DNA from: Stromatinia cepivora
Lineage: Eukaryota; Ascomycota; Leotiomycetes; Helotiales; Sclerotiniaceae
DNA length: 64,000 bases
Reading direction: 5' to 3'
Assembly (NCBI GenBank): GCA_014898415.1
Contig: RCTD01000029.1
Location: 496,001-560,000, forward strand
Part shown: positions 32,516-43,716 of the stretch, one piece after another
How the letters are laid out: every line of letters starts with the position of its first letter
Numbering within the stretch: the stretch's first letter is position 1
Made by a program: the position numbers and the translations under genes
The notes under the pieces: model-generated
What the model was told of the DNA's origin: nothing
The model's database searches: none
What the model saw: the letters and a program-made list of their open reading frames with translations, nothing else

Positions 32516-35500
32516 GATGAAGATCTTTTTGTTAAACTGTGGGTTGAAGAGGAAGTAGCAGTTGACTATAATAAAGTCAACAGCAAGAATATACCATGAT
32601 CGTATAGATAAAATATGAATCCATGAAACGGCGTGATAGATGACCTTCGAAAGTATCGAGACATCGAACTCATATATTCATCTATTTCCACTGAAATACC
32701 TAACTCGTTGATGGATGAAAAAAAGGGAAGATATAGACAATTTGATTTACCAGTAGTTTTAAGGGTCTTAACCAGGTAAATGCAAATTCGCGGAGAATAC
32801 CGATGAAACTTCAAAGTCGAACAGAAAAAACCATATTTAGTAAAATTACTCCTTCGAAAAAATCCAAAATTCACCAGACCCAAGTGAGAACCCATCAAAA
32901 AAGCTTAAATCAAGACAAGAAACAGAAACTCTAATTAGCCAACCTCGTAAGCCAACCAGACTTGGCACTTCAACCGTAAAAATTGATACTAACAAGTTAC
33001 AACTGGTATCTGATCCGACGTCTTGGTGGCGATTATACTATATATAATACGTGCCAGGAAATGGTAGATCAAGAGTCAAGACGGAACTTATGTTTCCGTC
33101 CACCCTACTAATGGTGGAGGGAAGGTTAAGCAATGGCTATGCTGCTGTAGGATTTTCTTGGTTTTTAGTATTTGCGTATCACTAGTTTGAAAGGAAAGGA
33201 AATGAGATTTTGGGGTGAAAGGATCTTTCGTCCAATATAGCAGAGTATCAGTGCTCAATACTTCCATCCATGATCCATAATCATGAAATTCAAGATGAGA
33301 TCTAAACCTCTGGTTCAACATCAACATTACAAGTATTCTATACCATAACGTAGACTGTCCTTGACTACCACGTGTACCGCATGGAAAACATTGGTGTAAA
33401 ATCTTAATTATATATCATGATCGCCATTTTGCATTATACATACCGCACCATTCATATATATTTGTATACCATATCGTATACATAAACATCAGCATATAAA
33501 TGAATGATCTAAAAGCAACAACACGCGTACTCCGTACCAACTCCGTCCCACTCCGTAGCACTCCGACCACATAAGAGACAGATTTTCTCTCGTCTTTATC
33601 CTACTTGGTATACTTAGTAGGAACTCGGTCGTGGGCCTACTTCTAGATTCTAGATCCTAAATTCTAAATTCCAAGAACCTGAAGAACCTCATCTCGCAGT
33701 CTCTAACCAGAACCAGTATACTCAAGCAGCCGGGGAGGGCGAAACTCCGAATACTAAATCGGTGTTAATTACCATTAAGAAAGAAAGAAAGAAAGAAAGG
33801 GAAACCTTGATTGAGAATGAAGGGGCTAGCGTTTGGAGTTTTATATTTTCCGAGTCCGCGCACAAGTATTTTGTCGATTATTTAACTATCTATTCAAAGA
33901 TACTTCCGGAATTTTATATATAAATCAAAAGATATAATCTTTTTTTTTAGATAATATAACGAAGTCTAGTCTAGTCTGATGAAGAAGATTATATAAAGTA
34001 TATATAGAAAAGGAAATCGAAGATGAAGAATATCCAATCACGTGATACACTTTCCCTCAGCTATTATAGGGTGTCATCTATCTTACATTCAGGAAGACTT
34101 TTCTTCCTTACTTCGGTACCGTATCCTAAATATCTACGTGATATACTTACCTCTTCTATCTCCATGAATCTCAGCCCATCACCACGTGCCTCCCCATCCT
34201 CACTTCCCGCTAAAACAGGTGTGCACCTAACATCTAACAGTCCCAAACCAACCAAGCCACAAGGGGTAGCCGCGCAATCATCAACTTTACCCACTTCATC
34301 CACTTTCTTCACACTATTCCCTTCTTGATCTTCAAAGCGTTTTTTTGGGCCAAGGGAAAACGCGTATGCTTATGAAGTGCTTAGTGTGCTTAGTATGGTT
34401 TTGATCTACTGTGTGCGCCAAATGAAGGTTTTGGGTATGGGGAATTTTTTGATTTTGGTTTGATTTAGATGGGAATTGGGGATTTGGAATTTGGATGTTG
34501 TGAATTTTAGTTTGAGTTGGAGTGAGGCCCGGATTCGGGGGGGTTGATTTTGGATTTGGGGATTTTTGGATGCCGAGGGACAAAGGGGATGATGAGGATG
34601 AAAAATGAAAATGAGTATTTCATTGTTAGTGTGGGAAGGAAAGTAAGGAAGAATTTACCTACTCTGCTCCCCATCCACGTGTATAGTGACAACTTGACAT
34701 ACGAATACGAATATTTAATACTCAAGATGTCATGGTCGTCGTCCTCAAACGACGATGAAAACCTAGTTCTCAGCCAAGCATATCGATTGCGCGTATCAGT
34801 ACCCAAAGAAATGATCCTTATTGAATATCGAGACTTGAAGAATCATGGTAGAGTTCAATGACTTCATTTCCTCCTGTTTTAGTATGGAAATGTTAAGAAC
34901 TAGATTGTAAGAGAAAAACACGGTAGGTGGTATTGTTCGTAAACAGGTATCCGTAGATCGTTCAGAATGAAGCATTTATTGTTTAATGCTAGTTTTTGAT
35001 TCCTCGATTTTGAGATTCGAGGCTTGAGAGATAGATAGATAGATAGACGATGTCCGGTAGCGTACGAAAGGACTACGCAAGACGGTTTGATGTTATCTTC
35101 AAGAGGGCATTTCGTGAGGCTCAAACTTGAGGGGTGGAATTCTTGTTTCGTATGTGATCTGCGCCGCTTGGTGACGGAACACAACACGGGGATTCGGAAT
35201 TTGAATGTGAATGTTAATTCAGTTGGTTTTGTTTTGTTTTGTTTTGTTTTTTTTTTGATTTGTTGATGGACGGACAAACCGGTTGAAGAAGTTTTTGATG
35301 TGGCTGTGCTTTGAAGTGAGAAAGTTACCGGTGGGTACAACGGGAAATATTTTGGAGATCTAGAATTTTGATATTGATTTGCTGTTGATCACATTCCGTT
35401 AATATAAATCATCTGATGTTTTATGTGACTAGTCTTAGTTTTAACCAATCATATGAAGTAGCAAGGTGATTTCAACATGACAATGAAAATGAAGTCGTCG

Positions 35501-36733
35501 TCAGCTCTACAACACATGGCCCACGTCAACATCTAGTACCTTCAAATTCTGAGCAGTGAGTTTATTGATTTATGAAAACCAATATTACCCTAATATATCC
35601 TAAAACAGGTAATTCGATTGATAAATCCTCACCTTGGCATGCTTGGCGATGGAAAAGTTCCAGACTGAATGCAACATACATCTGGTTGAATGAATGAATC
35701 TTTGAACCACGCGTACAAATTCGATTGCCAAGAGAATTAAGAGAAATCTATTTTACTAGATTCACGATGATTTGAGAATTAAACAACTCAAATCAAATGA
35801 TGTTGGAAAACGGCTGTGTTGGTGAAAAAGTCGATGAGTATTATAACGCAAGTCATGAAGATTAAGTGTATGAAGATTGAATCGTAGCTTTTAGCTTTTT
35901 AGCTTTTTAACTTTTTAACTTTTTAGCTTTTTGGTCCCTGGAAATATCTTGGACTTACGCAGTAACACGTACACTAGATATCCTTCATATCCTTTGTACA
36001 ACATGATTCATTGATTTATACGAATCCTTTCAACCTATCATTGTAAGCCTTACGACTGACTGACTTTACTCAACCCTACTTTATTCTTCTTTCGGCTACA
36101 CATTTGAAAACACGACAACTACAATAATATTCCACAACTTAATCACTTAAAACTCCTCCTTTTTACTTGATTTGGAATCCATTTTGAAGTTGTTGATAGA
36201 TATTTTTCATCAAGATCCATTTTCCCCCGGTACTGTACAACAATTACGAATCCTTCTAGCCTAAATTCATAAGCGAAAAGTGGCGATTGCATCCAAAAAG
36301 TAATTGAAGTGTTGAAGTGGAGGGCTGTGCTCGAGGGACAAACGGTATTGAAGAAAAGAGAGAGAGAGAGTAGAGTAAGAGAGAGGAATAATCGATTGGA
36401 ATACAACTTACAACTTTACAACTTTACAACTTTACAACTTACATTTCAATCATTTTCTTGCAACAAATCCTTCCTTTTCTTTTGGGGCATATTCGACAAA
36501 AGTATTATTATACCAACCATTTCGGATGATATTATAGGGTTCCTCTTTCGATTATAGGACAAGCCACAATTCACACAAACAGATAGTGAGAGCAGAGACT
36601 GAGAGTGAGAGTTAGAGTGGTTGTGAAGGTTGAAATTGAAGGACATCGCATACTCATCATACCTTTTCCTTAACTCGACGACTTGACTCGACATTCGATA
36701 TTTAATTCTACCCTCAACATAACAACAACAACA

Positions 36734-38155
36734 ATGGCTGATCGGAATGCATCAAATGGAGAATATGATCATGCATGGGCGAAAGATTTAAGACAACAAT
36801 TCGAAGGTTTATTAAGGACGAAAAGATTAAATGAATTGGATAGATCAAGATCACGAAATGCATCACCATCACCTAGAGAACGATCATCTTCTTCACAAAA
36901 TCATCAACAATCTTCAAACTTTCGACCCACCTCTTCATCAAATAATCAATCAAAACCTTTAACTCCTCCTTCATATTCTTCATTAAGAAGTTTACCAAAG
37001 ATTCCATCACCACCAGCAGATGTTCAATCACAAAAATTTCGAAATTTATTAATCTCCATCTCACAAACACCAACGAAGTACGAAAATCCTGGATTATTGG
37101 ATGAAGCTTTACAACATTTACCATTAGATAGAATTTATGGCGAGGCAGAAGAAGAAAGTCAAATATTACAAGCTGAAGCTGAAAGTATGGGAGATGGAAG
37201 AAAACCAGAATGGGGTTATCAAGATTGTGTCATTCGAGCTTTGCTGAGGTATGTCTTTTGATCCTAGCCTCAATTTGTTAACTTTCTCTAACTTTTCATC
37301 AGATGGTTTAAACGTTCATTCTTCTCTTGGGTAAACAATCCACCATGTCATGTATGCATGTCACCTACAGTTGCGCAAGGAATGACACCACCAACACCCG
37401 ATGAATCAGCTTGTGGAGCGACAAAGGTAGAATTATACAGATGTTCGGCAGGGGATTGTGGTGCATATGAACGATTTCCTCGATATAGTGACGTGTGGCG
37501 ATTATTACAAACCAGAAAAGGACGAGTGGGAGAATGGGCCAATTGTTTCAGTATGTTGTGTCGCGCGGTTGGAGGTCGTGTAAGATGGGTTTGGAATGTT
37601 GAAGATCATGTATGGACGGAAGTCTATTCGGATACGAAAAAGAGATGGATTCATGTTGATGCATGTGAAGAAGCTTGGGATAATCCGAGGTTATATGCAG
37701 AGGGATGGGGTAAGAAGATGTCTTATTGTGTTGCTTTTTCAATGGAAGGTGCGACCGATGTTACTCGAAGATATGTACGAAAACCCGATCATGCTCTCCC
37801 ACGAAACCGATGCCCGGAAGAAGTTATGCTATACATTCAAAACGAAATTCGTGGTCTTCGAAGATCAAATATGAATAAGGATGAACGATTTCGATTGGAA
37901 AAGGAAGATGCGAGGGAAGATAAGGAATTGAGAGGTTATGTTGTAGCATCAATTGCGCAATCCGTCGTATCGAATTTGAGACCAGATGGATCATCAAATC
38001 AACAAATGACATCTCCACCTCCACGACAAGAAGATCAAAAATTACCTGCTGAACAACCTGGTAGACAAACTGGTGCACAGGAATGGGCTAATGCTAGAGA
38101 TGAAGCTGGAAGACGAAATCAACATCCAAGAGATCCTTCACAACATGGACCTTGA
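36734..38155 (+). CDS. png1: PNG1-type transglutaminase-fold protein, catalytic cysteine replaced, 455 aa
   Basis: Two exons, 36734-37248 and 37303-38155 (54-nt intron, CTAAC branch point). The protein is homologous to cytosolic peptide:N-glycanase, which removes N-glycans from misfolded glycoproteins before proteasomal degradation. A Ser/Pro-rich disordered N-terminus (residues 40-90) is followed by the zinc-binding region with CHVC and a later CSAGDC, and then the transglutaminase core. The triad histidine (His274 in EDHVW) and aspartate (Asp291 in WIHVD) are present with the spacing known from yeast. The position 27 residues before the histidine, where yeast has the nucleophilic Cys191 in GRCGEW, is Val247 (GRVGEW). 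The enzyme should therefore be inactive, as reported for filamentous ascomycete PNG1 proteins, which act in polar growth instead. The C-terminus is Gln/Pro-rich and disordered. Confidence 0.92.
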
Positions 38156-39272
38156 AATTAAGGAGACCAATCGAAATTCATTCTTTTTTACAACAACATG
38201 ATCGATTCAAACGATTCGAGGACTGGGAATCCTCCAATGAAGGCAAAGGCGCAAACGATGCCATACCATCGAGACGAAATAAATAATCGAGCCGCGGATC
38301 CATCGAACCAATGTCAACCATACTCCCGAGATGAACGAAAGCGTTACGAATTGATATCGCCATCATGCATTCATACATCAATCAATGCTAATACACACCA
38401 CAAGACCTACCATGTCACCCATCTTTCATGTTGATTTGAGCCCCGTTTATATTAATGGCCTGTACGCTATATGTCCTATCATTTTATCATCCATCATGCG
38501 AGGAGTTTTGGAATCTATCACACTTCATACCTAGTAACATACATAATTTTATTTGTTTAAGGGAGGGAGGGGGGAGGGAGGAAGGGAATGGGGGATAAAG
38601 CTGTGAGTGAGTTTGGATATCACTGTTGTACAGCTAGCGTTTTAAGGTCGAATGGATGCCGAGATTTGAGATTTTGAGATCATGTTTGTGAGTATTATTA
38701 CTTATTGGATACATTTCCTTTGTTTATTGTGAGTCTGGATTCATATCATGATATGATATGATGGGATGAAGGAAGGGATTTTGTGAGATGGGATAGGGAG
38801 GAATGGGGTGGAATGGATAGGCGAGAGGGGAGAGGGAAGGAAATTCGAGGAGTGTATGAATGGATGGATTGATGGGTGGGTGGATGGGTAAAAGGATGGA
38901 TGGGTGAAAAGCCTGTGGGCGATGGGATTGGGAGTCGAATGTGTTGGATTAAATCGCGAATGGATTGAATTGGTAGAATTGGTAGATACCCTGGATGGGG
39001 ATGGGATATAGGAAGCGAGGAAAGAGAAGAGGGGGGAAGGACAAGATGAGAGAGAGAGGTTACATAGCTGAGGTACTTGGTATAGTAGTTATTACTAGCT
39101 CTCATCTGAAAATATTAGATATGATGAGTTGAGATAGGATGAGATAAGTAAATGAATGAATAAAAGCTTATTGCTTTTACATACATGCATGCCTAGGTAT
39201 ATATACATAAACTACCTTTACCTTTCTTTACTCTTTAAAAAATATACTCTTGGTGTAAATATATACCTATTG

Positions 39273-39305
<33 letters not shown>

Positions 39306-39738
39306 TGTATGTATGTATGTATGTATGTATGTATGTATGTATGTATGTATGTATGTATGTATGTATGTATGTATGTATGTATGTATGTATGTATGTATGT
39401 ATGTATATTTTTCAATAATCTAAATAACGAAATTGAAGAATGACTTGAAGGTTTGGAGGTTTGGAGGTTTGGAGGTTGGCTATATATCTTTTTTAAATAG
39501 ATAATTTGGTTGGGGATTAGGATTGGGGATGATGGAGATGATGGGGTGAGTGGGGTGTTTTATATAGTGGTTGAGGTATTGAGTATTAGATGGAAGAATT
39601 GGTTTGGGTTGAGATTGAGGTTGGGTTGAGATTGAGGTTGGAGGTTGAAGATGAGATGAGGTGAGGTAAGAGATATTGTTGAATTTTTTTATATTGGATT
39701 TGATTTTATTGATATATATTTGAATATTGATAGATAAG
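38156..39738. other. Intergenic region with low-complexity purine-rich DNA
   Basis: G- and A-rich low-complexity tracts (e.g. 38564-38595, 38760-39060) precede the tetranucleotide microsatellite. GGTTGAGATTGAG-type tandem motifs lie at 39607-39640. No gene is seen. Confidence 0.5.
39277..39406 (+). repeat. (ATGT)n microsatellite, about 32 copies
   Basis: An uninterrupted 130-bp ATGT run. It opens stop-free frames on both strands (repeating YVCM and HTYI), which are artefacts. Confidence 0.98.
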
Positions 39739-40195
39739 ATAATGTTTAATAGCCGAATTAGAAATTGATTGGTAGTATTTCAGATATTATTATTAATTGA
39801 TAGTATATAAAAGATAATATTTAAAATAATAAAAGTGCTTGATAAAAATAAATATTGAAATAAAATTAATTTTCGAATTTGTTTAGTAACTTAAATAGAT
39901 TTAAAATTAAAATTTTATAAAGATATATTTGATGAAAAGAAAAAAAAAAAGAGAAAATAAAAATGAAAAATGAAAAAAATGAAAAAGAAAAGAGAGTGAA
40001 AAAGGAAAGAGTAAAAAAAGAAAAAGTAAAAAAGGAAAAAATAAAGAAAAAGAAAATGAAGAATAAAAAAAACCAAAATTTATATCTTTATTTCTATTTA
40101 TTTGAGATCTTTAGATTTTTTAGATTTTTCGGGTACTTCAAGTTTTCATTTTCAGGTTTTTTAAATTTTGTAAAATTTTCGAAAAATAATATATG

Positions 40196-40358
40196 TATTA
40201 ACAAGTCATATTGAGTGGGTGGAAAAGCATTGGTATTATAAGGTTATCTGACTAGAAGCTATTATATAGGTTGTATGATTCAGTAGAATCATGTGCAGAT
40301 TAATTCTATTATAGTATAATCCTATACTTAGATATATAGTATAATCCAAAATCCAATA
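40196..40358 (-). repeat. LTR copy, 3' in element orientation (163 bp)
   Basis: Aligns without gaps to 42352-42514; all mismatches I could align are transitions. It starts TATTAACAAG and ends ATCCAATA on the plus strand. Confidence 0.82.
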
Positions 40359-42351
40359 CTCCTTCAGAAACATAATATATATAAAAGCAAAGAAAGCTAA
40401 ACTATAAATATTATAATTGATTTAAACCGAATTGAACAATATTAATCTAAAATAGAAAACCAATAGTATTAGATGATTATTCCTTTGCTAGATCTTTTAA
40501 GATTTAAAATTTAACAAGATTATTTCGAATAGAATAATCGCTTTACAATAATATAATAATCTTTTAAAGGATAATCAGTACTCCTTTTTTTATAATAAAA
40601 AATTAAAAGAAATCCATTTTTCCTATTCTCAATCCTCCAACCGTATTGGACTAGAGCTTTCGATTTTATATTATAATATAGATGCCTCTCTTTAGTAGAA
40701 CAATATATCCTATAGAGTTATATCTATAACTCTTTCTTTCGTAATAAAAATATAATTAGTTATCAATCAGGATAATTGGTAGATTATTAGTTAATAATTT
40801 TTGCTTTAGGGAATTATTATATTTGTTGATTTTTAATATTATATTTATTTAAATAATAATGATCTTTATATATTAATTGATAAGTTCTATTAATTATTGG
40901 TTTTAGGAAGTTATAATATTTGTCGATTTTTAATATTATATTTGGTTAGATATCTAGTAGTCTTTATATATTATATAGCGGAGCCTAATATTCCTTTTAT
41001 TTGGATATGTATCCTTTTATTACTAATGTAATCGTTTGCTCCTTTCAGTATATTGTTCTGTATATCTTCTGATATACAGTCTCTTTTTCTAATTCCATTT
41101 TTAGTTTCTTTTATAATCGTTTTCGGTTCCATTTTTGGCTTTTTTATTAAGGATATTTTTCTTCTCTTTTATAATCATTAATATAGTTATTGTTGTAAGT
41201 ATTGAATATAAAAATATAACGAAATAATATTGATTTAGAAACAAAAACAAAATAGAATTGAAGTAATATACAATAAATAATATATCGAAAGATAGTGAAA
41301 CTGATAATTGTAATTACAAAAAGAAGAACAAGAAGATATCAAAAATATCAACAATAATATAAAGGGGTAATAATCAAGGAAAGGATTAAATATTAACAAA
41401 GAATCTCTAAAAAGAATATAAAGAATATTCCTTTAAAACAGAAATATTATTCCTCAAAACAAAAATAATAATATCTTTTCAATATAATATAATAAATAAA
41501 AGGATCTTTTAATACAAATAATATAAGATTCCTTTAAAAACGAAAACAAATATAGATTTCAAAAAAACAAATTAAGAATCTTATTCTAAGGATATTTCAG
41601 ATATCGAATTCATCATTCTAAAAGTTCCAATTCAAAAATCAATTTCTGTAAATCCTGAATTTGTATCAAAAACAAAATTTAAAATCATTTTAAATTTTAT
41701 TAACAAATTTATTTTAATAGAATCAGAAAACAAAGTAAATCTATAATTATCTAAAATCGAACAAAAGGATACAATAAACCTTAAAAACGAACCCCCAAAA
41801 TATCTAAAACAAAAACAAATATAAATTTCATAGCTCCTTTAAAAACTATACCAGAAATATAATCTTCTATTAAATTTTCTACAGGGAATCTATCAATTGT
41901 ATAAAGATCAAAGATATTCAAGGAATAGAAATATTCGAATCTTGTTTGGAGAGGTTTCGAAAAACTTACTTTGTTAAGGCAAAAAGACTTCCGAAAGAGA
42001 AAAGAGATATCAAAGGAATCGATTGACTTTCGAATTGTCGGAAAAAGGGTATAAAAAGATAGCATCTTTTATTTGAATAATTTCCTAAAGCAGACTTTTC
42101 TATATTAATTATATTATTGAGATTCAATTCTGCTAATATATTTAGTATAACAGATTTCCCTGTTTATCCATTGAATAATTTATAATCCTATTCAATCCTA
42201 TTTTATAAATGTATTTAATATAACAGGCTTCCCTGTTCAACTGTATCGACTTTACTTATCTACTCTGCCGGATCTATCGAGGACTTGATCTTTCACCCCA
42301 GAAGACTAACCCTAAACTATATAATGATATACAGAATTCAAGCTTATAATC

Positions 42352-42514
42352 TATTAACAAATTATATTAAATGAATAGAAAAGCATTAATATTATAAGGT
42401 TATCTAATTAAAAACTATTATACAGATTATATAATTCAGTAGAATTATATATAGACTAATCCTATTATAGTATAATCTCATGCTTAGATATACGGTATGA
42501 TCCAAAATCCAACA
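42352..42514 (-). repeat. LTR copy, 5' in element orientation (163 bp)
   Basis: Partner of 40196-40358. On the plus strand it starts TATTAACAAA and ends ATCCAACA, directly followed by the ATATG duplication. Confidence 0.82.
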
Positions 42515-42750
42515 ATATGAAATATTGAATAATTCTTTTTTCTAATATTTAGTATTTAAAATCTTTATATAAAAGTAAATACTAATAGTTGAATACTGGT
42601 ATTCAAATATTGATTATCAAATATAAATTTAATAATGTTTAAAATATTATTCTTCAAATATTATATATATCAGAAATTTTTCGGCTATCAAACAGACTCT
42701 AAATTGTATTTTTAATTCTATACGATAGTGAAGATAAGAAGATAAGTTTA

Positions 42751-43211
42751 CACTCAATTTAATAACGTGTGTTCAAAAAAACGTGATTATTTTGTACCTC
42801 GTCATTTTCATCTAAATGAATATTTTGAAATTTAATTATCTTTAATTCGATCAATATAATTTCAAATTGAAAAACCTTTCGATATAATTGATAGAATATT
42901 TATAATAATTATAAATAATTTTAATCGTTTTATTATTGAATTATAAATAGATATTTTAAAATGTTATATTTTCAATGATTTGTGAGATTGGGAATAATAT
43001 ATATTCAAATTGTTTTCGAACTTTTTTTTATCAAAGTTAAATTTCAATAATTATAAATCAATTCATTTGTTATTATTTGATATATCTTTTATTCAAATTG
43101 AATATAATTTGATTGAATTATTATAAATAGAATTTGAAGTTCTTAACATTTAGATGTTTTCATGAAAGTACTGAAATTTAAGATTTCGGACACACGTTAT
43201 TAAATCGGGTG
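42751..43211. mobile_element. Tc1/mariner-type MITE, 461 bp
   Basis: Inverted repeats of about 25 bp close the element. The left end reads CACTCAATTTAATAACGTGT and the right end, reverse-complemented, CACCCGATTTAATAACGTGT. Each is flanked by TA (42749-42750 and 43212-43213). The interior is AT-rich with no coding capacity. The two mismatches at the tips are transitions. It ends 505 bp upstream of the TRK start codon. Confidence 0.8.
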
Positions 43212-43213
43212 TA

Positions 43214-43716
43214 ATCTTCCCACACATCACGTTTTCTTCTCTTCTCTTTCTTTTTGTTGGTCTCATTCCTGGGTAGAGAGGGCATATATAATTGAAAGAT
43301 TTAGATACCCTGTCAATTTCCTATCCTCGATAATTTTTTTAGATGCAGCAATTTCAATTTCTTATCGTCTTTCAACGTTGAACTTATCGGCGAAGGATTT
43401 ACTTTAGGGTTGGTTGGTTGGAGTTTTGGAGTCCGATTTTTTTTCTCCAAAAATCCCCACAACACCAACACACAACTTCATTGCATTTTTACACGGGGCG
43501 TTGAAGGAGTTTGATTATTTGATATTTACCATTTGATTGTTGGAAGTTTGGGAAAGGGGTTTGGATTCAGCAATTATATCTTCCCTCTTAATTGGTTGGT
43601 TTGAGTTTGAGGATAAGCAGGAAAGAGCCAAGCAGGAGCGAACAAGCAAAAGTTTATGTTTGGCGGGGTGCTCAAGCCGTGCGAATATTTGAGTTCATTT
43701 ATTTCTTCACAAGAAA
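43214..43716. other. TRK upstream region
   Basis: A normal-composition region between the MITE and the potassium transporter start, with CT-rich stretches near 43230-43260 and TTGGTTGGTTGG at 43410. It probably holds the promoter and 5' leader. Confidence 0.5.

Larger units (their letters stand above)
30844..36733. other. Gene-poor region of 5.9 kb
   Basis: It contains simple repeats: a TA run near 31424-31438, a 13-bp unit repeated at 32477-32515, imperfect ACTCCGT-type repeats near 33528-33566, GAAA repeats near 33780-33800, ATAG repeats near 35030, TTTTG repeats near 35225, CTTTTTAG/A repeats near 35885-35935 and TTTACAAC repeats near 36404-36440. A possible small spliced gene lies at about 31831-32220 on the minus strand. 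The last few hundred bases are the PNG1 leader. No other gene is convincing. Confidence 0.5.
40196..42514 (-). mobile_element. RIP-degraded LTR retroelement, 2,319 bp
   Basis: Two direct repeats of 163 bp (40196-40358 and 42352-42514) bound the element. A perfect 5-bp duplication ATATG flanks it (40191-40195 and 42515-42519). On the minus strand the LTR starts TGTTGGATTTTGG (right copy), as many copia-like LTRs do, and a purine-rich GAAGGAG precedes the left LTR. The 2.0-kb interior is extremely AT-rich and full of stops. The longest frame (41781-42065 minus, 94 codons) matches nothing I know. It was either non-autonomous or mutated beyond recognition. Confidence 0.82.
39739..42702. mobile_element. 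Candidate TIR element, host of the second LTR insertion
   Basis: Near 39741-39757 the sequence reads TGTTTAATAGCCGAA. Near 42682-42697, reverse-complemented, it reads CTGTTTGATAGCCGAA. Both ends are then followed by AT-rich sequence with a TTTC(A/T)GATAT motif. The LTR element at 40196-42514 lies between them; without it the unit would be about 640 bp, MITE-sized. The inverted repeat is short and I found no convincing target duplication, so limits and identity are tentative. Confidence 0.35.

Noticed and set aside
39156..39443. Open frames on both strands across the microsatellite
   Set aside because: They exist only because the ATGT repeat has no stop codons in these frames; the products are YVCM and HTYI repeats.
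39963..40214. Lys/Glu-rich frame in the AT-rich block
   Set aside because: It is encoded by an A-rich low-complexity tract that runs into an LTR; not a gene.
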